From the NCBI GenBank assembly GCA_900547585.1, contig URHD01000023.1, forward strand, positions 1 through 27,176: DNA of 27,176 nucleotides. The letters run 5' to 3'. The stretch is from an uncultured bacterium (GTDB lineage Bacteria > Cyanobacteriota > Vampirovibrionia > Gastranaerophilales > Gastranaerophilaceae). Positions 1-8,792 of this stretch are shown piece after piece. The position numbers were made by a program, and so were the translations under genes. The number at the start of each line of letters is the position of its first letter. Position 1 is the first letter of the stretch. The notes beneath the pieces are model-generated. The model saw only the letters and a list, made by a program, of their open reading frames with translations, was not told where the DNA came from and made no database searches.

Positions 1-57
1 AAAAACTAGCAAAAAATTTTTTGTTCATGTGTTATATTTAGCACAGGAGAATTAGAC

Positions 58-702
58 ATGAAAATAAACACTATCACGAATCAATTTTACATTAATAACA
101 ACAAAGTAAATTTCAGCGCAAAAAACAACAAAAAAAACAATCCACAGCAGCAAATGCCGGAAACAGCATACAGACAAAACCGGTTTGTACCCGCAATGAT
201 GGCTCTGGCGGCGTTGGGAGCATTAAATTCCTGTTCGGAAACAGATATGCAATATACGGATTTAAAAAACTTGAAAAATGAATGCTTTGAAGAATTTTTC
301 AACGAAGAAAATTTTTCAAAAATTGACGAAAAAACATTCGTATTCAGCGCAAGCAAAGACAGCGTGTCAAAAGAAACTCCGGATTACAAATACAGCCACG
401 TAAGAGTCAAAGAAAACGACCATACAAGCGTTTTTGGCGAAATAACAAGAAAAAGAGATGACAAAACGCTGAAATTCATAAATGTTTACGATAAAGACGA
501 CAAATTAACCTCAACAACGCTCAAAGACCCGAAAACAGGCGATAAATTTTATATAAGCTACGAAGAAGGCTTTTTCAAACAAATCCATGACAAAGACGGT
601 AACCCTGTAAATAGTGAATTAGCTACATTTTTACTAAGCATGCTGGTTTTTTGCGGAATAGCCACAGCATGCATATGGTTCGGCGAAAAGTACTACAACT
701 AA
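58..702 (+). CDS. Orphan membrane or lipoprotein-like protein, 214 aa
   Basis: I do not recognise a family. The start is supported by an AGGAGA ribosome site ending about 7 bases before the ATG. The first 45 residues are Asn/Lys-rich and polar and contain VNFSAK (residues 17-22). A short hydrophobic stretch (about residues 46-57, MMALAALGAL) then ends in NSC, which resembles a lipobox (Cys59) but sits unusually far from the N-terminus. A charged Lys/Asp-rich domain (about 60-185) has a repeated strand-turn pattern. A clear membrane helix follows near the C-terminus (about 188-208, LATFLLSMLVFCGIATACIW). It is tail to tail with galE and the ends overlap by 4 bases. An N-terminal tract of the VNFSAK kind recurs in orphan proteins of gut Gastranaerophilales as I remember them. 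Certainly coding; function unknown. Confidence 0.75.
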   Translation: MKINTITNQFYINNNKVNFSAKNNKKNNPQQQMPETAYRQNRFVPAMMALAALGALNSCSETDMQYTDLKNLKNECFEEFFNEENFSKIDEKTFVFSASKDSVSKETPDYKYSHVRVKENDHTSVFGEITRKRDDKTLKFINVYDKDDKLTSTTLKDPKTGDKFYISYEEGFFKQIHDKDGNPVNSELATFLLSMLVFCGIATACIWFGEKYYN

Positions 703-1682
703 AATCCGTCAGGATGGTTTTTGTGCCAGTTCCACGCGGTTTTGATGATTTCGTCAAGATTTTTGAAATCCGGCGTCCAGCCGAGGATTTTTTCCGCCTT
801 TTCAGCTGAAGCAACGAGCCTCGCAGGGTCGCCGGGGCGGCGCGGTTCGGTTTTTACGGTGAAATCTTTGCCTGAAACCTTTTTTACTGCGTCAATTATC
901 TCTTTTACGCTGTAACCGCTGCCGTTTCCGAGGTTGAAAACATCGCTTTCATTGCCTTTGTTCAAATATTCAAGCGCAAGAACATGCCCACGCGCCAAAT
1001 CCGCAACATGAATGTAATCTCTGACGCAGGTTCCGTCTTTTGTGGGGTAATCCGTGCCCAGAATGCTCACAAAATCGCGCTGTCCGAGGGCTGTTTGGAT
1101 AACAAGGGGCATAATGTGGGTTTCGGGCTTGTGGTCTTCGCCGATTTCGCCGGCAGGGCTTGCGCCGCATGCGTTGAAATAGCGCAGCGCAACGTATTTC
1201 AGCCCGTGGATTTTAGAAACCCATTTTATCATTTTTTCCATGGCGAGCTTGGATTCACCGTAAGTATTTGTCGGCTCGGGGAGGTCTGTTTCAAGTATTG
1301 GCAGGGTTTTGGGCTCGCCGTAAACAGCAGAGCTCGAAGAAAAAACGATTTTTCCGATTTTGTGCTCAACCATTGATTTTAAAACGACCATTGTGCCGTA
1401 AACGTTGTTGTCATAGTATTTTAGCGGGTCAACCATGCTTTCTCCAACAAGAGCATTTGCGGCAAAGTGCACAACTGCCTCGATTTTTTCGATTTCAAAC
1501 AATTTGTCGAGGAAATTTTTATCCCTGATGTCGCCCTCGTAGAATCTTACGCAATCAGGCACGGATTCTTTGTGTCCGGTCTGCAAATTGTCAGCGATTA
1601 CAACTTCGTAACCGTTGTTCAGCAGTTCTCTGACCGTATGCGAGCCGATATAACCGGCTCCGCCCAAAACCAAAATTTTCAT
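699..1682 (-). CDS. galE: UDP-glucose 4-epimerase
   Basis: GalE interconverts UDP-glucose and UDP-galactose in the cytoplasm, using tightly bound NAD, for the Leloir pathway and for surface polysaccharide precursors. The 327-residue product starts MKILVLGGAGYIGSH, a Rossmann GxxGxxG loop at residues 7-13. It has the short-chain dehydrogenase catalytic set: a Ser-rich FSSSSAVYG at 114-122 and YGESK with Tyr141 and Lys145. The later GDPARLVAS segment is typical of extended SDR epimerases. Length matches the family (about 330-340). I chose the ATG at 1682: GGAG lies 6 bases upstream of it, whereas an in-frame TTG at 1688 would abut that ribosome site. It is divergent from aroC. Confidence 0.95.
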   Translation of the reverse strand: MKILVLGGAGYIGSHTVRELLNNGYEVVIADNLQTGHKESVPDCVRFYEGDIRDKNFLDKLFEIEKIEAVVHFAANALVGESMVDPLKYYDNNVYGTMVVLKSMVEHKIGKIVFSSSSAVYGEPKTLPILETDLPEPTNTYGESKLAMEKMIKWVSKIHGLKYVALRYFNACGASPAGEIGEDHKPETHIMPLVIQTALGQRDFVSILGTDYPTKDGTCVRDYIHVADLARGHVLALEYLNKGNESDVFNLGNGSGYSVKEIIDAVKKVSGKDFTVKTEPRRPGDPARLVASAEKAEKILGWTPDFKNLDEIIKTAWNWHKNHPDGF

Positions 1683-1794
1683 TGCCAACTCCGTTGTTTT
1701 TTCTTTATTTTAAACTTAAAACATCATAACCGCAACGAGTTGGAGGCAAAATCCCGTTTTTCCCGCCATTTTCAGCATGCAAAAAATATTAATA

Positions 1795-1823
1795 TTGATT
1801 TAACCCGAAAAATTTGGGATAAT
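1795..1823 (+). promoter_or_regulatory. Sigma70-type promoter of the aroC-aroK-aroB operon
   Basis: TTGATT (1795-1800) and GATAAT (1818-1823) are separated by exactly 17 bases, leaving a leader of about 20 bases before the aroC ATG at 1851. The ribosome site TGGAG begins at 1841. A short dyad, CCC...AAATTT...GGG, lies in the spacer. This is a pattern match only. Confidence 0.5.
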
Positions 1824-1850
1824 CGGATTAAAAATGATATTGGAGAAACA

Positions 1851-3038
1851 ATGTTCAGATTTTTAACCTCCGGCGAATCGCATGGAAAATGCCTGAATGC
1901 CATAATTGACGGCGTTCCTGCGGGTGTTCCGCTCATAAAAGAATATATTGACAACGAACTTGCGCGCAGGCAAACCGGCTACGGACGCGGCGGCAGAATG
2001 CAGATTGAAACCGATAAAGCGCAAATAAATTCGGGCGTAAGGTTCGGAATCACGACTGGTGCGCCAATTGCGCTCGAAATTCAGAACAAAGACTGGGAAA
2101 ACTGGCAAATCCCGATGTCCGTAAGCCCCGTTGATATGAGCGATTTGGACAACAGGCTCCTGGTTGAGAGCAAAGAAATCACCAGAATCCGCCCGGGTCA
2201 TGCAGATTTTGCCGGCGCAATGAAATATGCCCACGAAGATGTGAGAAATGTGCTCGAGCGTTCAAGTGCACGCGAAACCGCCGCACGGGTCGCTGTCGGA
2301 GCGGTAGCAAAAAGCATTTTAAAAGAATTCGGAATCGAGGGATTCTCGCATGTCATAAGAATCGGCAAAATAAAAGCCTCCAAAGGCGCGGATTTTGAAG
2401 AAATGAGGGTTGCTGCGGAAAATTCCGACGTACGCTGCGCTGACAGCGAAGCAGCAGTGCTAATGAGAAAAGAAATCGACGAAGCATCCGAATCCGGCGA
2501 CACGCTGGGCGGCTGCGTTGAAGTTATTTTCAAAAATCTACCCGTGGGGCTCGGCTCTTTTGTTCAGTGGGACAGACGGCTCGACGCAAAGCTCGCGGGG
2601 GCAGTGATGAGTATTCAGGCGGTGAAAGCTGTTGAAATCGGCCTGGGAAAAGATGTTTCAGCCGCACGCGGAAGCGAAACCCATGACGAAGTTTTTTTTG
2701 AAAACCATGAATACCTCCGAAAAACCAACAATGCCGGCGGAATCGAGGGCGGAATGACAAACGGCGAAACGCTGGTCGTCAGAGCGTCAATGAAAGCGAT
2801 TCCGACAATGAAAAAACCGTTGAAATCCGTTGATATAAAGACGAATCAGCCGTTTGAAGCGCATTTTGAGCGTTCGGACACCTGCGCGGTGCCGGCTTGC
2901 GGGGTTGTTGCGGAAGCTATGGTTGCAATTGTGCTTGCAGAAGCGTTTTTGGAAAAATTCGGGGGCGATTCTTTGCAGGAAATCCGCACGAATTACGAAA
3001 ATTACTTGAAATACTTAGACGGCAGAAAAAATGGGTAA
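1851..3038 (+). CDS. aroC: Chorismate synthase
   Basis: AroC makes chorismate from 5-enolpyruvylshikimate-3-phosphate by anti-1,4-elimination of phosphate and needs reduced FMN; it is the last shikimate step. The 395-residue product begins MFRFLTSGESHGKCL. It carries the three family signatures: GESHG with its catalytic His near residue 11, RPGHADFAGAMKYAHEDVRN with SSARETAARVAVG following, and RGSETHDEVF near residue 280. Length is at the long end of the bacterial range (about 350-400). The reading frame is open back to 1467, but homology begins at the ATG at 1851, which has a GGAG 6 bases upstream; the upstream part lies antisense to galE and is spurious. It overlaps aroK by 8 bases, so the aro genes should be translationally coupled. 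Confidence 0.96.
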   Translation: MFRFLTSGESHGKCLNAIIDGVPAGVPLIKEYIDNELARRQTGYGRGGRMQIETDKAQINSGVRFGITTGAPIALEIQNKDWENWQIPMSVSPVDMSDLDNRLLVESKEITRIRPGHADFAGAMKYAHEDVRNVLERSSARETAARVAVGAVAKSILKEFGIEGFSHVIRIGKIKASKGADFEEMRVAAENSDVRCADSEAAVLMRKEIDEASESGDTLGGCVEVIFKNLPVGLGSFVQWDRRLDAKLAGAVMSIQAVKAVEIGLGKDVSAARGSETHDEVFFENHEYLRKTNNAGGIEGGMTNGETLVVRASMKAIPTMKKPLKSVDIKTNQPFEAHFERSDTCAVPACGVVAEAMVAIVLAEAFLEKFGGDSLQEIRTNYENYLKYLDGRKNG

Positions 3039-3546
3039 AAATATCATATTAATCGGAATGATGGGATGCGGGAAAAGCACTATTGGCAGGCTTCTTGCGC
3101 AGGTGCTAGAGGATTTTGCTTTTGTTGATACAGACGAGGAAATCGAAAAAACCGCGCAGATGACCATTCCCGAAATTTTTATGGATTACGGCGAAAGTTC
3201 GTTCAGGGAGCTCGAAAGCGGCACGATAAAACGATTTTGTGCCCGTGAAAATCAGGTGATTTCGACAGGCGGCGGGTGCGTGGAGAGCATTGAAAACATT
3301 GACGCGCTAAAAGAAAGTGGAATCGTTTTTTATTTAAAAGCCTCTGCTGACACGCTTTTTGAAAGGGTTAAACACACAAACGACCGCCCCATGCTCTACG
3401 ACGAAGACCCGAAAAAGAAGCTCAAAATGCTGTTAAAACGTCGTGAACCGATGTATCAGTCCGCGGATTTTGTGATTGATACAGAAAATCGCACTGAAAA
3501 AGAGATTGTTGAAGAATTAAGAGATTTATATTATGCAAACAGATAA
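3031..3546 (+). CDS. aroK: Shikimate kinase
   Basis: AroK phosphorylates shikimate at the 3-hydroxyl with ATP. The 171-residue protein has the P-loop GMMGCGKST at residues 9-17 and the substrate-binding Asp pair in FVDTDEEIE (about 31-39). SSFRELE carries the shikimate-binding Arg, STGGGCV is the Gly-rich substrate loop, and ANDRPML-like HTNDRPML lies in the lid. Size is normal for single-domain bacterial AroK. It starts inside the 3' end of aroC and its own end overlaps aroB by 14 bases. The order C-K-B in a tight operon supports joint expression. Confidence 0.95.
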   Translation: MGKNIILIGMMGCGKSTIGRLLAQVLEDFAFVDTDEEIEKTAQMTIPEIFMDYGESSFRELESGTIKRFCARENQVISTGGGCVESIENIDALKESGIVFYLKASADTLFERVKHTNDRPMLYDEDPKKKLKMLLKRREPMYQSADFVIDTENRTEKEIVEELRDLYYANR

Positions 3547-4624
3547 ACTAACCGTAAATATCGCGCCCAAAGAGGGTTTCAGCTATGATATCATCATCGG
3601 AAGCGGGGTTCTAAAAGGGCTCGGAGCGCTTTTAGCGGAAAAAACAAGGGCAAAAAAGTTCTTAATCGTAACGAATGAAACGATTTTCGGGCTTTACAGG
3701 TCTGCAATCAAGGTTGAAAACGCACATTTTGTGGTTTTGAAAGACGGCGAGGAGTTTAAGAATTTTGAATCGCTTCAAACAATTCTGGATGCAGCGATTG
3801 AGCATAAAATCGAGCGCCGTGATTGCATTATCGCGTTTGGCGGCGGGGTTGTCGGCGATATTGCCGGGTTTGCGGCTTCGGTTTATTTGCGCGGTATTGA
3901 TTTTGTGCAAATTCCGACAACGCTGCTTGCTCAGGTGGATTCGTCCGTGGGCGGAAAGGTCGCAATCAACCATCCTAAGGGCAAAAACCTCATCGGCGCG
4001 TTTTATCAGCCAAAATTTGTGCTTGCGGACATAGAACTTTTAAAAACTCTTGATCTGCGCCAGCTGAAAACGGGGCTCGGCGAGGTTTTGAAGTATGCCT
4101 TTATCGAAAAATCCTGCGCATGTCCGCTGAATTACAGGTTTTTCGACTTTTTGCATGCAAATAAGGACAGAATTATGAATCTCGACCCTGCTGTAATGTC
4201 GCAGCTGGTTAATATTTGCTGCACGCTGAAAGCGTCTGTTGTGGCGCAGGATGAGCGCGAAACGGGGCTGCGGGCGATTTTGAATTTCGGGCACACTTTT
4301 GCGCATGCGATTGAAACTTTATCCAATTATACCCGATTTACCCATGGCGAAGCTGTTGCTGCGGGAATGAAAATGGCGGCAAGGCTCGGAGTTGGGCTCA
4401 AAATGGTGGATGAGGACTATAAAAATGCTATTTTTGAGCTGATTGACAAATACGGGCTGGATGTGGAATTGCCGGAGTTTGATTCAGGGGAATTTATTGA
4501 GGCAATGACGCTCGATAAGAAAGCGGATGACTCAAAAATCCGGTTTATTCTGCCTGACGGGGATTTTCGGGTGAAAATGGTTCCGGAGGTTGCTCGGGAG
4601 AAGGTTTTAAAAGTTTTGCGCTAA
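3533..4624 (+). CDS. aroB: 3-dehydroquinate synthase
   Basis: AroB converts DAHP to 3-dehydroquinate using NAD and a divalent metal (the second shikimate step). The 363-residue protein has the NAD-binding GGGVVGDIAGFAASVYLRG and IPTTLLAQVDSSVGGK regions. It also has KGKNLIGAFYQP and the metal-binding Glu/His positions in GLGEVLKYAFI, NFGHTFAHAIE and THGEAVAAGM. Length is typical. It is the last gene of the aro operon. No convincing terminator follows: the 123 bases to the next gene hold only a weak AT-rich promoter-like stretch just before 4748. Confidence 0.96.
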   Translation: MQTDKLTVNIAPKEGFSYDIIIGSGVLKGLGALLAEKTRAKKFLIVTNETIFGLYRSAIKVENAHFVVLKDGEEFKNFESLQTILDAAIEHKIERRDCIIAFGGGVVGDIAGFAASVYLRGIDFVQIPTTLLAQVDSSVGGKVAINHPKGKNLIGAFYQPKFVLADIELLKTLDLRQLKTGLGEVLKYAFIEKSCACPLNYRFFDFLHANKDRIMNLDPAVMSQLVNICCTLKASVVAQDERETGLRAILNFGHTFAHAIETLSNYTRFTHGEAVAAGMKMAARLGVGLKMVDEDYKNAIFELIDKYGLDVELPEFDSGEFIEAMTLDKKADDSKIRFILPDGDFRVKMVPEVAREKVLKVLR

Positions 4625-4747
4625 CCCGAAATTACAAAACAGCTTTGCGCAGGCAAAAACCACTGCCGAAGTGACGAATCCGGAATAATCTTTCGCCCTA
4701 TATAAAAGAATAATTGCAATTCGCTGCAAGTCTAGTAAAATTATTAT

Positions 4748-5716
4748 ATGCAAATTTTGATTTATATAATAAAACGACTGCTGCAGGCGATTCCGCTGCT
4801 GTTTATCGTGTCGGTGATGAGCTTTTTTATCATACGGCTGAGCCCTGTTGACCCGCTTGCGGAGCTCAGAATAAACCCGTCAATATCGCAGGAAACCCTC
4901 AAAGCCGAAGAACAACGCCTCGGGCTGGATAAACCGCTGCCTGTGCAGTATATTTTGTGGCTGAAAAGCTTTTTAAAGGGTGATTTGGGCGTGAGCGTAA
5001 CGGGTGAAAAGGTCAGCACAAAACTCATGGAAAGAATCCCGAATACCCTGCTTTTGACGACCGTTGTAATCCTTTTGACGTGGATGGTGGGAATTCCTGT
5101 GGGGATTTATGCGGCTTTGCACTGGAAACAGCCGGTTGACAGGCTTTTAACGGTTTTAACGAGTATAGGAATGGCGATTCCTTCGTTTTTCTTTGCACTT
5201 TTGCTCTTGATTTTTGCCGTAAAAACCGGCTGGTTCCCGACAGGGGGACTGACGGGGTATAATTATTCGACTTTGACGCCGTGGGGGAAATTTCTTGATA
5301 TTGCCCATCATCTTGTGCTGCCGGTTGTGGTGCTTTTTACGGTTTCGCTTTCGGGGCTGCAAAGGCAGATGAGAGGCAATCTTCTGGATGTTCTCGGTGC
5401 GGATTATATCAAATTTGCGCGTGCAAAGGGGCTTTCGGAGAACAAAGTTATTTACAAACATGCCCTGAGAAACGCAATCAATCCAATGGTTACGCTTCTG
5501 GGGTTTGAATTTGCTGCTTTGTTGAGCGGTGCGGCGCTGACCGAGTATGTTTTTCAGTATCCGGGGCTCGGGCGGTTGATTCTTGAGGCGGTAATGAAAT
5601 CTGACATAAACCTTGTTATGGCGTCGTTGATGATGGGTACGATAATGCTGGTTCTGGGTAATTTGATTGCCGATATCCTGCTTAAACTGGTTGACCCGAG
5701 GGTAAGTGTGAGCTGA
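4748..5716 (+). CDS. Dipeptide/oligopeptide ABC transporter permease (DppB/OppB type)
   Basis: Inner-membrane permease of the nickel/peptide ABC family, 322 residues with about six membrane helices. The first helix is in the N-terminal 30 residues (RLLQAIPLLFIVSVMSFFII) and is followed by the conserved RLSPVDP turn. The EAA-type coupling loop ADYIKFARAKGLSENKVIYK lies near residues 218-237, with KHALRNAINP right after it; the coupling helix docks on the ATPase. The gene ends in a TGATG overlap with the next permease, so the two would form the heterodimeric channel. No clear ribosome site precedes the ATG. Neither the two ATPases nor a peptide-binding protein is in the window, so they must be elsewhere. 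Substrate unknown. Confidence 0.9.
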   Translation: MQILIYIIKRLLQAIPLLFIVSVMSFFIIRLSPVDPLAELRINPSISQETLKAEEQRLGLDKPLPVQYILWLKSFLKGDLGVSVTGEKVSTKLMERIPNTLLLTTVVILLTWMVGIPVGIYAALHWKQPVDRLLTVLTSIGMAIPSFFFALLLLIFAVKTGWFPTGGLTGYNYSTLTPWGKFLDIAHHLVLPVVVLFTVSLSGLQRQMRGNLLDVLGADYIKFARAKGLSENKVIYKHALRNAINPMVTLLGFEFAALLSGAALTEYVFQYPGLGRLILEAVMKSDINLVMASLMMGTIMLVLGNLIADILLKLVDPRVSVS

Positions 5717-6786
5717 TGAAAAAAGACAGTATTTTAGCTCAAATTTTAAGGGATAAATATTCGACAATTGCGCTGGTTGTGCTAATTTTGTTGTATGTCG
5801 GGATATTTTTGGCGGATTTTCTTGCGCCTTATTCAAAGGAATTCTCGGACAGGCACCGCGCTTATGCGCCGCCGTCGCCGGTTTTTACAATTGATGAAAA
5901 CGGCAGGCTTTCAAAGCCATACACCTACAATTATGTGCGAACTTTTGACCCCGAAGAATTCAAAATCACCTACAAACTCGACCGCAGCAAGAAATTTTAC
6001 TTAAAATTCTTTTCAAAAGGCGAAAAATATAAGTTTCTCGGGCTGATACCGATGGAACGCCATCTTGTGACAGTAGAGCCCGACGGGCGGCTGTTTTTGC
6101 TCGGCACGGATATTAACGGGCGTGATATCCTCTCCAGAATACTTTTCGGGGGAAGAATTTCACTCACAATCGGTTTTTTGGCGCTTTTTATCTCATTTCC
6201 CCTCGGAATGCTCTACGGCGGGATTTCCGGCTACATTGGCGGCGCAGTTGACAACATCATGATGAGAATTTCCGAGGCAATAATGTCAATTCCGAGTTTT
6301 TACCTTTTAATTATCCTTGCAGCGATTTTGCCGGCGAATATGACCAGTATTCAGAGATTTTCGCTCATTGTTGTGATTCTTGCGCTCATAGGATGGGCGG
6401 GGTTTTCAAGGGTGGTCAGAGGGATGGTTCTTTCCATAAAAAAACAGGAATTTGTTCAGGCTGCCGAGTCCATCGGCGCGTCAAAAAGAAGAATTATCAT
6501 AAAACACCTTCTCCCGCAGACTTTGAGTTATGTAATCGTTGCAATGACCCTGAGCGTGCCCTCATATATCCTTGCGGAGTCGGGTTTGAGCTTTTTGGGG
6601 CTCGGAATCCAGCAGCCCGACGCAAGCTGGGGCAACATGCTCAAAGAAGCGCAGGAATATGTGAACATAATCTACCGCCCGTGGCTTCTGACGCCCGGAT
6701 TTTTAATTTTTGTTGCGGTCTTATCATTTAACCTCATAGGTGATACAATTAGGGATATACTTGACCCTAAGAGTAAGATGAGATAG
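5716..6786 (+). CDS. Dipeptide/oligopeptide ABC transporter permease (DppC/OppC type)
   Basis: Second permease of the pair, 356 residues. An N-terminal cytoplasmic stub leads to a first helix (about 15-38, TIALVVLILLYVGIFLADFL). A long extracytoplasmic stretch of about 100 residues (about 39-140) then comes before FLLGTDINGRDILSRILFG, the conserved entry into the permease core. The EAA loop QEFVQAAESIGASKRRIIIK is near 246-265, and SGLSFLGLGIQQPDASWGNML is diagnostic of DppC/OppC. The loop between helices 1 and 2 is longer than in E. coli DppC; this elongated form occurs in a subset of the family. It starts inside the stop of the upstream permease (TGATG), so translational coupling is likely. 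Confidence 0.9.
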   Translation: MKKDSILAQILRDKYSTIALVVLILLYVGIFLADFLAPYSKEFSDRHRAYAPPSPVFTIDENGRLSKPYTYNYVRTFDPEEFKITYKLDRSKKFYLKFFSKGEKYKFLGLIPMERHLVTVEPDGRLFLLGTDINGRDILSRILFGGRISLTIGFLALFISFPLGMLYGGISGYIGGAVDNIMMRISEAIMSIPSFYLLIILAAILPANMTSIQRFSLIVVILALIGWAGFSRVVRGMVLSIKKQEFVQAAESIGASKRRIIIKHLLPQTLSYVIVAMTLSVPSYILAESGLSFLGLGIQQPDASWGNMLKEAQEYVNIIYRPWLLTPGFLIFVAVLSFNLIGDTIRDILDPKSKMR

Positions 6787-6794
6787 GAAATTTT

Positions 6795-7499
6795 ATGAAC
6801 GAAACCGCAGTTATGGATTTTTTAATGGACAAGAGTATGCTTTTGGACATTTTGCTTGCGATAGTTTTGGGTTTTGCAATCGGGCTTGAGCGTGAAATGA
6901 CGAACAAATGGGCGGGTTTGAGGACGCATATTCTCGTTTGCCTTGGTTCGTGCGTGTTTACGTTGCTTTCTATCCATGCATTTCCGGTTTTTGCGCACAG
7001 CCCGCAGGCTGACCCTGCGAGAATTGCGGCGCAGGTACTCACCGGTATCGGTTTTATCGGCGGTGGCACGGTTTTGAGGCACGGATATTCGATTTACGGG
7101 CTCACAACAGCTGCTACATTATGGGTTACGGCAAGTATCGGCATGGCATGCGGGTGCAGTTTCCGAACTTTAGCGGTTTTTGCGACAATTCTTTCTGTCG
7201 GCGTGCTTGTTTTAATCAGGATTTTTGAAAAAGAATACATCCACAGAAATCCCAAAAATCCACGAAGAATCAAAGTAAGTTTTTACTGTCAAACCTCTCT
7301 CGCTGACCAGATTTATGACAAGCTCATGGCAAAATTCAAAACCGTTCATGAAATCAGCGAAAAAACTTCGCCCGAGGACAAAATCCGCTTTGATTTTACG
7401 GCGTGCATTCTCGACCGCAGCCCGCTTCAATACATGCACAACGAGCTGAAAACGATTGAGGGCGTGGAGAACGTTTCCATGCAGGAATTGTATGAATAA
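6795..7499 (+). CDS. MgtC/SapB family membrane protein
   Basis: The 234-residue protein has an MgtC domain in residues about 12-150. It includes the hallmark AIGLEREMTNKWAGLRTHIL, LTGIGFIGGGTVLRHG and GLTTAATLWVTASIGMACG motifs, with about four membrane helices. A hydrophilic C-terminal domain (about 155-234) resembles the ACT-like tail of longer MgtC proteins. MgtC relatives are linked to survival in low magnesium or in hosts, often by modulating ATP synthase or transporters; that role is not shown here. It sits 8 bases after the permease gene and overlaps the next gene by 8 bases, so it looks like part of the same transcript. Confidence 0.88.
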   Translation: MNETAVMDFLMDKSMLLDILLAIVLGFAIGLEREMTNKWAGLRTHILVCLGSCVFTLLSIHAFPVFAHSPQADPARIAAQVLTGIGFIGGGTVLRHGYSIYGLTTAATLWVTASIGMACGCSFRTLAVFATILSVGVLVLIRIFEKEYIHRNPKNPRRIKVSFYCQTSLADQIYDKLMAKFKTVHEISEKTSPEDKIRFDFTACILDRSPLQYMHNELKTIEGVENVSMQELYE

Positions 7500-8766
7500 A
7501 AAAAATTTTCTTGAATATTTTATAACTTTTATCCTGTCAATAGTGATAGCTGTTTTACTTGTTGCAGTAACGGTTTTCACAATCGGGCACAGGGCTAAAG
7601 TAAACTACAACAACCAGCCAAAAGCCCAAACCGTGCGAAATGAGCGCGAAGTTTTGATTGAAATGATAGCCCGCTACGAAAAACAGCTCCGCGAAGACCC
7701 CTCGGACTACAAGCTGAACTCAAAACTCGGCAATTTTTACAATATCCTCGGGCATTACGAATCCTCTGAAAAACACTTTAAAGATGCGATGGCAAAATCC
7801 CCCTACGGAATCTACAGCACGTATTTTGACCTTGCTTATTTTTATTTGAAGCAAAAAAGGTTCAAAGACGCAGAAAACGTGATAAAACAAATAACCGTAG
7901 TAAAAAAAATGCCCGTACATGCAGCAAAAGGCGATTTTTACGTTGTAATGGGCGACATGTATGCGGATTTTGGCGATTTTGAAGTTGCTATGGCAAATTA
8001 TGAAAAAGCTCAGGCACTTTACGAGTTTTCGGGTCGAAAAAAGCGTGAAAAGCTTGCAGAAAGCAGAATTCTAGATACATACGACGACCTTGCCATGAAA
8101 AATATGGAGAAAAAAAAGCTTACCGCAGCGATTCAAAGCCTCGAAAAGGCGCGGAAAATTAAGGATTCACCGGTGACAAATTACAAGCTGGCCATTCTTT
8201 ACAAGGATATTGACCCTATAAAATCCTACAAATACATAAAAAAAGTCTATAACGCCGACCCGGGATTGATTAATTACGATATTTACGAAAAAATCATCCT
8301 GGACGCACTGAAATATTACGAAACCGAAGGCGATAATACCTCTGTTGCTCTTTATGCGCACAAGCTGAAAATGTTAAAGCATTTCAAAGAGCGCTATCTG
8401 ATACAGCCGGGCGAGCTTGATATTGAACTAAAAAAGACACGCGTAAAAAGCCACATTTTTAATGATAAAAAAACGGTTTATATTGAATTTGTTATAAAAA
8501 ACCTTTCACACAACAACATTCAGCCGCTTTATCTGACTGTTGAGGCAGATTATAACAGCAGCTCTGAAATTATTTACACAAAGAAGCTTTTCTCCAAAAA
8601 ATCCCCGCTCAGAGCGCTTGGAGAGTCAGAGCCAATCAAGCTAAAATACACTTTTGACGACGAAATCAGCGGTGATTTTTCTTACAATACGCGTTTAATT
8701 TTCCGCGCTGCGAAAAAACAAAACATTAGACCCAAACAAATCGCCTCTTTTACCATAAAAAAATAG
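7492..8766 (+). CDS. Membrane-anchored TPR protein
   Basis: The 424-residue protein starts MNKKNFLEYFITF; AGGA lies about 5 bases before this ATG, and the upstream in-frame extension would run through the mgtC-like gene. One N-terminal membrane helix (about residues 9-33) is followed by a periplasmic part. Helical repeats from about 65 to 230 fit tetratricopeptide repeats (LNSKLGNFYNILGHYESSEKH, FDLAYFYLKQKRFKDAENV, VMGDMYADFGDFEVAMANYE). The C-terminal third (about 310-424) looks beta-rich and unrelated to TPR. TPRs bind protein partners; the partner here is unknown. The start lies within the end of the upstream gene. Confidence 0.75.
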   Translation: MNKKNFLEYFITFILSIVIAVLLVAVTVFTIGHRAKVNYNNQPKAQTVRNEREVLIEMIARYEKQLREDPSDYKLNSKLGNFYNILGHYESSEKHFKDAMAKSPYGIYSTYFDLAYFYLKQKRFKDAENVIKQITVVKKMPVHAAKGDFYVVMGDMYADFGDFEVAMANYEKAQALYEFSGRKKREKLAESRILDTYDDLAMKNMEKKKLTAAIQSLEKARKIKDSPVTNYKLAILYKDIDPIKSYKYIKKVYNADPGLINYDIYEKIILDALKYYETEGDNTSVALYAHKLKMLKHFKERYLIQPGELDIELKKTRVKSHIFNDKKTVYIEFVIKNLSHNNIQPLYLTVEADYNSSSEIIYTKKLFSKKSPLRALGESEPIKLKYTFDDEISGDFSYNTRLIFRAAKKQNIRPKQIASFTIKK

Positions 8767-8792
8767 AAAAGCCGGATAGGAGCTTTTCTAAC
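8766..8792 (+). terminator. Possible rho-independent terminator after the TPR gene
   Basis: A perfect 7-bp stem, GAAAAGC (8766-8772) and GCTTTTC (8782-8788), with a 9-base loop begins at the stop codon of the TPR gene. The T-tract is short (CTTTTCTAA), so efficiency is uncertain. Confidence 0.45.

Noticed and set aside
984..1376. Open frames antisense to galE, aroC, aroB, efflux and other genes
   Set aside because: They mirror the codon structure of strongly supported genes, lack ribosome sites and show no recognisable domains.
1467..1850. N-terminal extension of chorismate synthase
   Set aside because: The open frame upstream of 1851 lies antisense to galE and in its promoter; homology and the ribosome site begin at 1851.
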